Source of the DNA: DATAPE01 sp034667525
GTDB taxonomy: Bacteria > Actinomycetota > CADDZG01 > WHSQ01
DNA length: 33,943 nucleotides
Assembly: GCA_034667525.1 (NCBI GenBank)
Contig: JAXDJO010000035.1
Coordinates: forward strand, 1 to 33,943
Reading direction: 5' to 3'
Position numbers and translations under genes: made by a program. Of this stretch, positions 23,254-31,200 are shown piece after piece (position 1 is the stretch's first letter; every line of letters begins with the position of its first letter). The notes beneath the pieces are model-generated. The model was not told where the DNA came from. It saw only the letters and a program-made list of their open reading frames with translations, and ran no database searches.

Positions 23254-24358
23254 TTGCAAGACGTGCAAGACCGCTGCGACCAGGATCTGCTCGAGGGTAT
23301 CGGCCGTTTTCACGCGATGACTTCTGCGCTCCAACGTGGCCTGCTGTCGTTCATAGCTGAGTACGACCGGCGCAGACTGTGGCAACGCGATGGTTGCCGT
23401 CACATGGGCCAATGGCTCGCAGGGCACCTCGGCGTCACGGTGTCCGAGGGAATGCGCTGGGCGGCAGCCGCGCACGCGCTCGAGGAACTTCCATCGATCG
23501 CGGCCGCGTTGGAGGAGGGGTTGATGTCCTTCGACAAGGTGTTGCAATTGGCCCGCTTCTCCACCCCCGAGACGGAGAAGGAGTTGCTCAGGTGGGCGCG
23601 GCGGGCGAGCGTCAACGCGATCCGCCGTAAGGCCGATCTTGCACATCGACCTTCTTTGCAGGAAAGTTCAGAGGCGGTCCAAGACCGTTATCTCGGGTGG
23701 TCCTGGTACGACGATGGCAGCCGCCTCGGGATCGAGGGCCTGCTTCCGGCGGATGACGGGGCTGTGGTGATCAGGCCCATCCAAGGACTGGCGGACAAGT
23801 TGCCGCGGGTGCCTGACGAGGAGATCACGTTCGAACAGCGGTGCGCTGATGCGCTCGTGGCCCTAGCGACCGCGGGCACATCGGACGAGCCCGACGCGCG
23901 ACGGGCCACCGTGGTGCTGAACGCACCGCTCGGCGCCCTGACCGCTAACGCGACGGGTTGCGAGATCGAGGCGGGCCCGATTATCCACCCGGAGCTCGCG
24001 CGCAGGCTTTTGTGACTGCCGGCTTCAAGCGGTACTTCGGGATCCCGGCGGCCGTGCCGTCGGCATCGGACGCACGTCGCGCAACGTCCCCGAGTGGTTG
24101 ATGCGCGAGCTCCTTTTCCGCGACGGCGGGTGCACCTTTCCGGGGTGCGGAACCCGCCGTTTCATTGCGGCTCACCACATCATTCATTGGGCCCACGGAG
24201 GAGCCACCCAGCTTGACAACCTCGTATTGCTCTGCAGCTTCCACCACAAACTGGTTCATGAAGGTGGCTGGAGAGTAGGGCTCGGCGAGGGTTGGCAGGC
24301 GCAGTGGCTGCGTCCCGACGGCAGAAGCTACGAACCGGAGGCGCTGGATACCTCCTAG
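23254..24358 (+). pseudogene. DUF222 / HNH endonuclease (13E12-type), broken by one frameshift
   Basis: The N-terminal 253 aa (23254-24015) are a DUF222 domain (ALQRGLLSFIAEYDRRRLWQ, GVTVSEGMRWAAAAHALEEL, LLRWARRASVNAIRRKAD). The HNH nuclease is in the +1 frame, up to 24358: FRDGGCTFPGCG, AAHHIIHWAHGG, DNLVLLCSFHHKLVHEGGW. Removing one T from the run TTTT at 24009-24012 joins LARRLL to CDCRLQAVLRDPGGRAVGIG and then to VPEWLMRELL, restoring the usual family sequence, so a single inserted base broke a once intact gene of about 368 codons. Sequencing error cannot be excluded. Start is TTG 23254, behind an SOS promoter. DUF222/HNH genes are often multicopy and DNA-damage-inducible in actinobacteria. 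The last four bases overlap the convergent MarC stop. Confidence 0.85.
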
Positions 24359-24975
24359 ATCCCGTGATGTATCCAACTTGCTATGCCGGCAGCAACGAGT
24401 TGCACTGCGATCGCAGTGAGAAGCAGACCCATCACGCGTGAAATCAGATCGATTCCGTCCTCTTTCAACACTCTCGCGATTCCGGACGAATAGCGCAGCG
24501 CGATCCCCACCACAAGCAGCGCCACCAGTAGAGCCGCGATCACCGAAAGGGTGCCTCCGAGGGTGGCGGCACGGCGCATGTAGAGCATCGTGGCAGCAAT
24601 CGCACCGGGGCCCGCCAGAAGGGGAGTTCCGAGCGGCACGAGAGCTACGTTGCCCCGGGAGACGAGGCGCGATTCTTCACCTTCGGGTCGCAGCAGCTCG
24701 AGTGCGACGAGGACGAGCAGCAGACCGCCGGCGACCTGAAGTGCTTCGACGGAGATCCCCAGCGCTTTCAGGATCGGTTGGCCGAACAGGGCGAAGAGGA
24801 TGACGACGGCGGCAGCTACTCCGACTGCCTGGAGCGCGGCCCGCTTTCGTTGACGTTCGGCCAGGTCGGCGGTGAGGGCCAGGAAGACGGGAACCCCTCC
24901 CAGGGGATCGAAGATGGCGAGCATCGTTACGAAGCTCTTGAAGAAGAGATCGGTGCTCAGATTCAGTCCGTGCAA
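24355..24975 (-). CDS. MarC family integral membrane protein
   Basis: The ~206-aa product has about six hydrophobic helices and MarC/UPF0056 hallmarks: FFKSFVTMLAIFDPLGGVPVF near the start, VAGGLLLVLVALELL, and PLGTPLLAGPGAIAATMLYM. MarC proteins are inner-membrane proteins of unknown activity, once wrongly linked to multiple antibiotic resistance. The frame is open to 25068, but TTG 24975 has GAGGAGGAGAG directly upstream and yields the expected N-terminus. The stop overlaps that of the convergent HNH gene at CTAG (24355-24358). Confidence 0.88.
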   Translation of the reverse strand: MHGLNLSTDLFFKSFVTMLAIFDPLGGVPVFLALTADLAERQRKRAALQAVGVAAAVVILFALFGQPILKALGISVEALQVAGGLLLVLVALELLRPEGEESRLVSRGNVALVPLGTPLLAGPGAIAATMLYMRRAATLGGTLSVIAALLVALLVVGIALRYSSGIARVLKEDGIDLISRVMGLLLTAIAVQLVAAGIASWIHHGI

Positions 24976-25159
24976 CTCTCCTCCTCGCTCTAGTCGACGC
25001 TCAAGCCACTGTTGTTGCCTTCCGGTGTGGTGAGAGTACGCGCGAACCCGATCGGCCACCACGCCCAATGAGGGCTCGTTCTGCTACGAGATCTTTAGAT
25101 CTTCGCCCCCCCTCTGCTTGGGTCCCGGGTCTGCCGAATGGCTCGCTAACATCGGCGAA

Positions 25160-25894
25160 ATGGTGCTTCTCGAGGTTGCTCTGAATGGGTCGCGTTCGCG
25201 CGAGGAACATCCTGCGATCCCGCGGACGCCCGTGGAGCTGGCGGCTGCAGCTCTCGCAGCGGTTGTGGTGGGGGCGCATGTCGTGCACCTTCATGCCTTC
25301 GACGACGAGGGCTGCGAGACCCTAGACGCCACTTCGTGCGCGGCAGCGATCCGGGCGGTGCGGTCCGCGTGCCCCGGCGTCCCGATCTCGTTAACCACCT
25401 CTGCAACGATTGAGCCGGATGCCCGCCGGCGTCTCGAGATCATCTCCCGATGGACCGAATTGCCGGAGCTGGTGACTGCGAATCAGGGCGAAGAAGGCAT
25501 CCTGGATTTGTGCCACCACCTGTTGAGGCGAGGGGTGGGCATCGAAGCGGGCTTGTTGACGGTGGGCGACGCCGAAGCATTCGCTCGCGCCGGGATCGCA
25601 GACCGATGTGTGCGCGCTCTTATCGAGCCACTCGATGTGGATGCAGACACTGCCGTAGCGCACGCGGCCACCATGGAGGATGTCATCGTTTCGGCAGGCA
25701 TCGCCTTGGAACAGATCTATCATGGCGAAGGAGTTGCGAGCTGGGCGGTTTGTGCGCGGGGTCTCGAGAGAGGTCGTGGTATCCGCACCGGCCTCGAGGA
25801 CACCATCTGTCTTCCAGACGGTCGTCGCGCCGCCGACAACGCCGAGTTGGTGCGCGCCGCAGCCTCCATGCTGGGCTCCCGCCACGCTGATTGA
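25160..25894 (+). CDS. BKACE family (beta-keto acid cleavage enzyme, DUF849) protein, short form
   Basis: The 244-aa product resembles 3-keto-5-aminohexanoate cleavage enzymes: LLEVALNGSR, HLHAFDDEG at 43-51 in place of the HxHxR metal motif, GIEAGLLTV and the C-terminal GLEDTICLPDGRRAADNAELV with the metal-ligand Glu. Family members are usually 270-310 aa, so this is a short variant. They condense a beta-keto acid with acetyl-CoA at a Zn/Ni site; the substrate here is unknown. ATG 25160 gives MVLLEVALNG, matching family starts; the open frame begins at 25118. The gap to marC contains a dyad AGATCT-TT-AGATCT at 25089-25102. Confidence 0.8.
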   Translation: MVLLEVALNGSRSREEHPAIPRTPVELAAAALAAVVVGAHVVHLHAFDDEGCETLDATSCAAAIRAVRSACPGVPISLTTSATIEPDARRRLEIISRWTELPELVTANQGEEGILDLCHHLLRRGVGIEAGLLTVGDAEAFARAGIADRCVRALIEPLDVDADTAVAHAATMEDVIVSAGIALEQIYHGEGVASWAVCARGLERGRGIRTGLEDTICLPDGRRAADNAELVRAAASMLGSRHAD

Positions 25895-25920
25895 GGTCGA
25901 GCCTCTGGCCAGCTTGGAAC

Positions 25921-26366
25921 CTAAGTAGATCCCGGCCATCGCTTGAAAGACGCGGGCACATCCAAGGGGAAGTCACCGTCGCCTCGCATCTTCTCAGCCT
26001 CATTGATCATCGCGGTGACGGCGACCCACGTCAGGGCGCCTCCAACACTTATCCGCTGCGCACCGGCCGTAACGATCTCGCTCAGAGACAGGTTGGGCCG
26101 GGCCAAAACATTGAGTGGCTTTGAGATGCTCTCGCACACGATCCGGATTTCTTCCACGGTGCTTAGCCCTCGTCCTGCGAGGCAATTCCATCCAACCGGC
26201 CCCGGGTGAAAGCGGGCCGGAACTGGCAGTTGCGAGGGCTTTGAACCCGAGCCCGGCAAGCACCGGCGCCGAGCTCTCATCCCAGGGTTCGGCATGATGA
26301 AGGTTCTCCATCGTGCAAAGCTCGGAACGCTGCAGCTTTCTCCTCTTGCGCCGGTTGGCTCTTCAT
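25921..26366 (-). pseudogene. Remnant of an isocitrate lyase / PEP mutase superfamily gene
   Basis: Reading from an ATG at 26366 (minus), three frames in succession give the start of the family: MKSQPAQEEKAAAFRALHDG, then FIMPNP, then WDESSAPVLAGLGFKALAT. The C-terminal part is in one frame further on: GLSTVEEIRIVCESISKPLN, then AGAQRISVGGALTWVA, ending at 25921. The middle of the TIM barrel, including the catalytic loop, is missing, so the locus spans 446 bp against roughly 750-850 bp for an intact gene. At least two frameshifts and a large internal deletion make it non-functional. A GGAG precedes the original start. Confidence 0.75.
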
Positions 26367-26505
26367 GCGCGTCCAGCTCCATGCCTCGATAACTCATTGC
26401 ATGTTCTCAGGAAATCTTCGCATCACCTTCACTTGGGAGACGGGAGTTCTTGGTGCGAGTCCTATAGCTTTTCGGCATGGTTTTCCCAAACGAACGAGGT
26501 TATTC

Positions 26506-26940
26506 ATGAATGTTGCTCTGATCGCTCACGATAATAAGAAACGCGGACTTCTCGAATGGGCCCGATTCAATAGAGAGACGCTGGCGCATCACAGTCTTTT
26601 CGCTACTGGGACGACGGGATCACTGCTCGAGCTCGAGTTGGGGCTGGACGTGACGAAGCTGCTCAGCGGCCCGCTTGGCGGTGATCAGCAGATCGGGGCG
26701 ATGATTTCGCAGGGTCACTTGGACCTAGTGATCTTCTTTTGGGATCCTTTGGAACCGCAGCCTCACGATCCTGATGTCAAGGCGCTCTTGCGAATGACCG
26801 TTGTGTGGAATATCCCCGTCGCCTGCAACCGAAGTACGGCCGATTTCCTGATCGCTTCACCGCTCATGGAGGGCACTTACGTGAGGCAAGCGCCCGATCA
26901 CGCCGTCACCCCTTCGGTGTCTGCGATGGATCGTTCTTAG
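26506..26940 (+). CDS. mgsA: Methylglyoxal synthase
   Basis: The 144-aa product converts dihydroxyacetone phosphate to methylglyoxal and phosphate, a bypass used when phosphorylated sugars build up. Signatures are IAHDNKK (His8, Asp9, Lys11), the phosphate loop GTTG at 35-38, GGDQQIGAMI with catalytic Asp60, and FFWDPLEPQPHDPDVKALLR with His87 and Asp90, which align with E. coli MgsA H19, D71, H98 and D101 at a constant offset. The frame is open to 26365; ATG 26506 with GAGG upstream is the natural start. The ~20 C-terminal residues are not conserved. Confidence 0.94.
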   Translation: MNVALIAHDNKKRGLLEWARFNRETLAHHSLFATGTTGSLLELELGLDVTKLLSGPLGGDQQIGAMISQGHLDLVIFFWDPLEPQPHDPDVKALLRMTVVWNIPVACNRSTADFLIASPLMEGTYVRQAPDHAVTPSVSAMDRS

Positions 26941-26992
26941 CTGCAGCTTCCGCGGCCCACAGGGCATCCATAGCCTCCGATAGGCTCGTTCT

Positions 26993-27715
26993 GTGTCCGA
27001 TGCGGAAGACTTCCATCAGTTGCGCCGCCTTCCTGAGAGAAGTGACGGTTCGGCCGATGAGGATCCAGACGTGTCGGCGGCGCACGAGCTCGAACATGTG
27101 GGCCATTCCCACGGACTTATCGACCGCTCGCTTCTTCGATCTCGCGCCGGTGTCCGAGCGGTTGGCGCCAGTCTCGCCATGTTGGGGGTAACTGCCGCTA
27201 TACAGGTGCTCATCTTCCTGTTGTCCGGGAGTGTCGCCTTGTTGGCGGACCTGATCCATAACTCCGGTGATGCCCTTACCGCCATCCCTCTGGGGATGGC
27301 GTTCTTTCTCCGCAGCCCTCGGGGCGAGCGGTGGGCAGGGTTCGCAGTCGTCTTCGCCATCGCCGTCTCGGCGTTAGTTGCCCTCTGCGAAACGATCCTG
27401 CGATTTTTGAACCCACGTCCTTTGACTCATCTCGGCGTCCTCGCCCTGGCTGGAGTGGTCGGCTTTCTCGGCAACGAGATGGCGGCACAGGTTCGGTTGC
27501 GCGCCGGCAGGCGCCTCGATAGCCCTGCGCTGATCGCTGACGGCAATCACGCCCGCGTTGACGGGTTCGTTTCGTTGGGTGTCATCGCCAGTGCGTTGGC
27601 CGTTGCTGTGGGGGTGCGCGTTGCCGATCCGCTTGTAGGACTCGCGATCACCCTGGTCATCCTCAAGATCACTTGGGATTCCTGGAAAACGGTTACGGGA
27701 CAGGAAGTGGGCTAG
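26993..27715 (+). CDS. Cation diffusion facilitator (CDF) family transporter, short
   Basis: The 240-aa membrane protein exports divalent metals by proton antiport. A His-containing N-terminus (AAHELEHVGHSHG) is followed by about six helices. The metal sites are H89/D93 in DLIHNSGD and H186/D190 in NHARVDG, the HxxxD pair pattern of Zn-type members. The protein stops soon after helix 6 (WDSWKTVTGQEVG), so the usual ~80-residue cytoplasmic dimerisation domain is missing. Start is GTG 26993 (MSDAEDFHQ). A small hairpin (CTAGAG/CTCTAG, 27712-27726) overlaps the stop. It is convergent with arsM, so it may belong to the same metal-handling neighbourhood. Confidence 0.88.
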   Translation: MSDAEDFHQLRRLPERSDGSADEDPDVSAAHELEHVGHSHGLIDRSLLRSRAGVRAVGASLAMLGVTAAIQVLIFLLSGSVALLADLIHNSGDALTAIPLGMAFFLRSPRGERWAGFAVVFAIAVSALVALCETILRFLNPRPLTHLGVLALAGVVGFLGNEMAAQVRLRAGRRLDSPALIADGNHARVDGFVSLGVIASALAVAVGVRVADPLVGLAITLVILKITWDSWKTVTGQEVG

Positions 27716-27769
27716 AGCTCCTCTAGAAGTGCCGTACCTCTTTCATGAGAGCTCCTCAAAGCCTTCGTT

Positions 27770-28675
27770 TCACAAGGCCTCTTCAAGGCTCTCGCTATCA
27801 CGCGTGGAAGGAGAGCTGTCGTTCAAGGATCTGACCTGCGTCGCGGGCTTGGTGGCTTTGATGGTTGCAGACTGCATCCCTTCGGCGACCGCATGCGTGG
27901 GGGCTATCGACACATCCTCAAAGCCGGTGGCAAGCAGTCCAGTGGTGTATTCCGAGAACGACAGTGCTCCGGCGATGCACCCCACGCAGCTACCACGGTC
28001 GGCCCTGTCTGCTGGTGTCAGATCATCGGAGGCGACGACATCGCTTACCCGCAGACGCCCTCCTGGCTTCAACACCCGCCAGGTCTCCGCGAAGACCTTC
28101 TGCTTGTCGGCGGCCAGATTGATAACGCAGTTAGAGATGACGACGTCGATGACACCTGAAGGCAGCGGAATCGCCTCGATATAGCCCTTGAGGAACTCGA
28201 CATTGGTGGCCCCAGCCTTGGCCCGGTTTTCCAGAGCAAGTGCAAGCATCTCGTCGGTCATATCGAGGCCGTACGCCTTGCCGGACGCGCCTACACGGCG
28301 TGCTGAAAGGAGAACGTCGATCCCTCCGCCCGAGCCCAGGTCGAGAACGGTTTCACCAGGGTGGAGGTCGGCGACAGCTGTGGGATTACCGCACCCGAGG
28401 CTCGCCAGTACCGCGGACTCCGGCAAAGAGTCGCGCTCGCCGATCTCGTAGAGCTCATGGCCGAAGCCCGCCGCCACCGATCCACAGCCGCCCGTGGCCC
28501 CCTCGGTCGAGGAGGAGGCGGTTTCCCCACAGCAACCAGAGGCACGATCTACCCTTCCGTCGAGGCTTGTTTCGCCACAACATCCGGGCTGCGTCTGCTC
28601 AGGCTCGTCGGTCCAGCCGAACCTCCGAGCGGCTTGCGCGTACCGTTCACGAACCAGTTCCCGGATGTCACTCAA
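27770..28675 (-). CDS. arsM: Arsenite S-adenosylmethionine methyltransferase ArsM
   Basis: The 301-aa product methylates As(III) to mono-, di- or trimethyl species. The SAM-binding motif is VLDLGSGGGIDV (110-121). The arsenic-binding cysteines are C95 in SLGCGNP, C183 in ISNCVINL and C233 in CVGCIAGAL, in the usual places. The N-terminal linker carries a repeated GCCGET (31-36 and 47-52) plus GGCG, which adds thiol sites. The ~30 C-terminal residues are polar and unconserved. Start is TTG 28675, overlapping the arsR stop as TTGAGTGA (28668-28675), so arsR and arsM are co-translated. Confidence 0.92.
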   Translation of the reverse strand: MSDIRELVRERYAQAARRFGWTDEPEQTQPGCCGETSLDGRVDRASGCCGETASSSTEGATGGCGSVAAGFGHELYEIGERDSLPESAVLASLGCGNPTAVADLHPGETVLDLGSGGGIDVLLSARRVGASGKAYGLDMTDEMLALALENRAKAGATNVEFLKGYIEAIPLPSGVIDVVISNCVINLAADKQKVFAETWRVLKPGGRLRVSDVVASDDLTPADRADRGSCVGCIAGALSFSEYTTGLLATGFEDVSIAPTHAVAEGMQSATIKATKPATQVRSLNDSSPSTRDSESLEEAL

Positions 28676-29048
28676 CTTTGCCTCCTCTGGGTTTGGTCAT
28701 GTCTGTCAATCGCTGAAGGGACTCGTTATCGAGGGAGAAGTAGGCCCAGGTGCCGCGCTGTTCTCGCTTCAGGAGACCCGCCAGCACGAGTTTCTTGAGG
28801 TGGTGACTGATGGTTGGCTGGCCCAGATCGAAGTGCGCGTTCAACTCGCACACGCAGACTGGCTCCGCGCTGTTCGCGAGCATGTTGACCAGCCGTACCC
28901 GAGTTGGATCCGCCAGTGCCTTGAAGAGGTTGGCGGTTGCTCCAGCATCTTGCGGCGAGATCTCGGCTCCGGCCAGGGGAGCGCAGCAAGCCACGCCATC
29001 CAGCTGCGCAAGTTCTTTACGTCCATCTGCCTGCAGGAGAGCCTGCAT
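28668..29048 (-). CDS. arsR: ArsR/SmtB family arsenic-responsive repressor
   Basis: The 126-aa winged-helix repressor contains the As(III) site PVCVCEL (C65, C67) on the DNA-recognition helix, as in classic ArsR, and LGQPTISHHLKKLVLAGLL (75-93) as the helix-turn-helix. An additional Cys pair near the N-terminus (C21, C22) could provide the third thiol ligand. The reading frame is open far upstream; ATG 29048 with GGAGG five bases before it is the start. It heads an operon with arsM and probably represses it by binding the palindrome at 29096-29113. Confidence 0.93.
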   Translation of the reverse strand: MQALLQADGRKELAQLDGVACCAPLAGAEISPQDAGATANLFKALADPTRVRLVNMLANSAEPVCVCELNAHFDLGQPTISHHLKKLVLAGLLKREQRGTWAYFSLDNESLQRLTDMTKPRGGKVE

Positions 29049-29095
29049 CGCATCCTCCTGAATTGAAGTTCGTCGATCTATGGGCTCAGTGTGCA

Positions 29096-29116
29096 ACATC
29101 CATCGATAGATGTCAA
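29096..29116 (-). promoter_or_regulatory. arsR-arsM operator overlapping the -35 element
   Basis: An 18-bp imperfect palindrome, ACATCCATCGATAGATGT on the plus strand (29096-29113), matches its own reverse complement at 16 of 18 positions. On the minus strand it overlaps a consensus TTGACA (complement of 29111-29116). It lies 48 bases upstream of the arsR start. Position and symmetry make it the likely ArsR operator; the -10 is not clear. Confidence 0.65.
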
Positions 29117-29506
29117 TACAGAGGTCGTGGGCAGGGGAAGCGGGGATCCCATGCTTAGAGGGGACATCGTGCTGGCGCTCGACGAGGGTTCGTTTGTTGC
29201 TGGTGTTTTGCTGAGACGGATCCCAACACGACCGCGGAACCATTGATGAGCCGATCGCGATCCAACGACCTCTGCGCCATGTTTCTACGCGACCGCCGGA
29301 GGCGAGGCGGAGTGTCCTGGTTTGTCTACTCGTGGCTACTCCAGTTTGCAAAGAAGCGGCCGGATCGATCCGGTACTTCACGTGTTTTTCATGCAAGCTG
29401 AAGTTGATTGGAGTCGTGGATAGCAAAGAACGTCGCCGCTTCGTTTCGTCACTCAGCTGAACATCCCATTGCACCCAGGTGCAGGGCTCGGCAGATCTCA
29501 GATGAT
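29117..29506. other. ~390-bp stretch without a convincing gene
   Basis: Neither strand holds a frame with family resemblance here; the long upstream extensions of the arsR and glycosyltransferase frames lack conserved sequence. The one structured element is a perfect 14-bp palindrome CCGGATCGATCCGG at 29360-29373, which could be an operator for the glycosyltransferase gene. The first part presumably contains the far side of the arsR promoter region. Confidence 0.4.
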
Positions 29507-30592
29507 TTGAAGATCAGCTTTCTGCTCCGTACCCTTTCCGATAGGGCCACTTCGCAGTTGACGCTGGCCCTGGCCAGCGAGATTGGTCACCGCGGACACG
29601 ATGTGACGGTCCTATCTCTCAATCGGGGGCCGGGTGCGCCTACCTATGTTGACCACGCTCGGCTACAGGATCTTGGCGTCGGCAACCGCATATCACCCCG
29701 ATCGATCAGATATCTGGCGAAGTGGATGCGCCGGGCGCAGCCGGAAACGATCTTCTGCCAGGGCCCCGGACCGGGAAGAGCTGCGGTCATAGCGCAACAA
29801 CTATCTCCCGGCGACTGCAGTCTCATCGTCACGGACCACAATCCTCCGACGACCAAGTTCTCCAAGCTCAACTTTGTTCTCCGCAAGGCGGATGTCCTGG
29901 CCGCGCCTTCACCCTCCGCTGCGCTTCGATTCGAAGCACGAACAGGCGCGAGAAACGTCGCGGTGCTGCCGGACCCGATGTTGCGAAGCCTCGAGCCCGA
30001 ACCACAGCTACCCGATCGGTGGTACTCGGATGGCAGGCCCATAGTGTGTTCGGTCGCCAACATCATCCCTCGCAAGGGACATGACATCCTCATCCGTGCC
30101 CTTGCCACTGTGGATGCGCGCCTCGTCTTGGTTGGGCGCTTCGATGACCGCGACTACTTCAATCAGTTGCAGAGATTGGCACGAGAAATAGACGTTCTGC
30201 ATCGCGTGTGGTTCGTTGGATACAGACCTGATCCTCTTCCCTTCATGTACCACGCAGATGTATTCGCTCTTGCATCTCGCTCCGAGAGCTTTGCCATGGT
30301 CTTGACGGAGGCAATGGCTTGCGGCGTGCCCGTTGTCGCCACCGATTGCCCAGAGGGCCCCCGGTACGTCGTCGACGACGGCAAGGCTGGCGTGCTGGTT
30401 GCGCCCGACAATCCTGCGGCCATGGCGGATGGATTACGCCTGGTGCTGGGAGACGAGGCAACGCGCAGCAGGTTGGTGGCGGCGGGTAAACGCGCGGCAG
30501 GACTGCTGTCGGTGGAACGGATAGCCGATCGATATCTGGCCCTGGTTCCCGCGTCTCCGCATCGCGATCCTGCGACGCTGTCGTTGAATTGA
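29507..30592 (+). CDS. GT4-family glycosyltransferase
   Basis: The ~361-aa product is a GT-B glycosyltransferase of family 4. The N-terminal Rossmann domain starts MKISFLLRTLSDRATSQLTLAL. The C-terminal nucleotide-sugar domain has VANIIPRKGHDILIRAL, LVLVGRFDD and the EX7E motif in SESFAMVLTEAMACGVPVVA, followed by TDCPEGP. The donor and acceptor are unknown; similar proteins act in capsule or glycolipid synthesis. The frame is open to TTG 29408 (33 more residues), but TTG 29507 gives the standard N-terminus; neither has a strong ribosome site. It sits alone between the two arsenic genes sets and converges on arsC. Confidence 0.85.
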   Translation: MKISFLLRTLSDRATSQLTLALASEIGHRGHDVTVLSLNRGPGAPTYVDHARLQDLGVGNRISPRSIRYLAKWMRRAQPETIFCQGPGPGRAAVIAQQLSPGDCSLIVTDHNPPTTKFSKLNFVLRKADVLAAPSPSAALRFEARTGARNVAVLPDPMLRSLEPEPQLPDRWYSDGRPIVCSVANIIPRKGHDILIRALATVDARLVLVGRFDDRDYFNQLQRLAREIDVLHRVWFVGYRPDPLPFMYHADVFALASRSESFAMVLTEAMACGVPVVATDCPEGPRYVVDDGKAGVLVAPDNPAAMADGLRLVLGDEATRSRLVAAGKRAAGLLSVERIADRYLALVPASPHRDPATLSLN

Positions 30593-30626
30593 TGGGCTGA
30601 CGCCGCAGGCCTTCGGGCGCACCTCG

Positions 30627-31034
30627 TCACGTCGCGGGCACGAGCTCATCGAGAAGCGCTCTTACTCGACGCTCTATCTCATCTCGGATGGGCCGGACCG
30701 CGTCGATCGGCTTGTCTGACGGGTCTTCCAGGTCCCAGTCCAGATAGCGCTTACCGGGGAAGACCGGACACGCATCGCCACACCCCATGGTGATGACGAC
30801 GTCTGCGGCTTGTACGACCTCATCGGTGAGGCGCTTTGGGAACTCCTGACTGACATCGATGCCGATCTCGGCCATGACATCCCGAACCGCAGGGTGGATT
30901 TCGCTGGCGGGGATCGAGCCGGCGGAGCGAACGAGGACCCTTCCCTGAGCGGCGCGGTCCATTAAAGCGGCGGCCATCTGAGAGCGGCCAGCGTTATGGA
31001 CGCACACGAACAAGACCTCCGGCACATCTTTCAA
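30627..31034 (-). CDS. arsC: Arsenate reductase ArsC (low-molecular-weight phosphatase fold)
   Basis: The 135-aa enzyme reduces arsenate to arsenite. The P-loop CVHNAGRS (C11-S18, Arg17) attacks arsenate. Further Cys residues lie in TMGCGDACPVFPGK (C85, C89), and the general-acid Asp is in the DWDLEDP segment. This sequence pattern matches the actinobacterial ArsC1'-like group; whether thioredoxin or mycothiol/mycoredoxin recycles it cannot be told here. TTG 31034 has AAAGGAG about five bases upstream. It is divergent from merR. Its product arsenite would be the substrate of ArsM; no arsenite efflux pump is encoded in the window. Confidence 0.93.
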   Translation of the reverse strand: MKDVPEVLFVCVHNAGRSQMAAALMDRAAQGRVLVRSAGSIPASEIHPAVRDVMAEIGIDVSQEFPKRLTDEVVQAADVVITMGCGDACPVFPGKRYLDWDLEDPSDKPIDAVRPIRDEIERRVRALLDELVPAT

Positions 31035-31162
31035 GATGGCTCCTTTGGCGTGAGCGACTCCAATTGGGACGCTCCGTGGCGATACTGTCCCTCATTCTCC
31101 TAATCCTCGGGACTGCGAGACGGCTCGGTTCGGCTCGATTTCCATTGGTTCGATTCTAGGAC

Positions 31163-31200
31163 TTGACCTTGGAGTGCACTCCAAGGTTTACCTTGCTCCC
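31163..31200 (+). promoter_or_regulatory. MerR-type promoter with perfect operator palindrome, probably leaderless
   Basis: A perfect 22-bp palindrome (31166-31187; half-site CCTTGGAGTG and its exact complement) lies between TTGACC (-35, 31163-31168) and TACCTT (-10, 31189-31194). The 20-bp spacer is the over-long spacing that MerR-family activators need in order to twist DNA. The merR ATG begins six bases after the -10, where transcription should start, so the mRNA probably has no leader and no ribosome site. Confidence 0.85.

Noticed and set aside
25089..25102. AGATCT-TT-AGATCT dyad as an operator
   Set aside because: Both arms are themselves six-base palindromes, so the dyad can arise easily, and there is no link to a regulator.
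25921..26397. A complete 158-aa gene reading as one frame
   Set aside because: Only its last ~80 residues match the PEP-mutase family; the first half matches the family only after frame changes, so it is treated as a pseudogene.
26906..27259. Minus-strand 117-aa frame opposite the CDF gene
   Set aside because: It covers the mgsA end and the CDF membrane region in antisense and shows no family features.
27729..28716. Several plus-strand open frames opposite arsM
   Set aside because: They are antisense shadows of a strongly supported methyltransferase gene and contain no recognisable domain or ribosome site.
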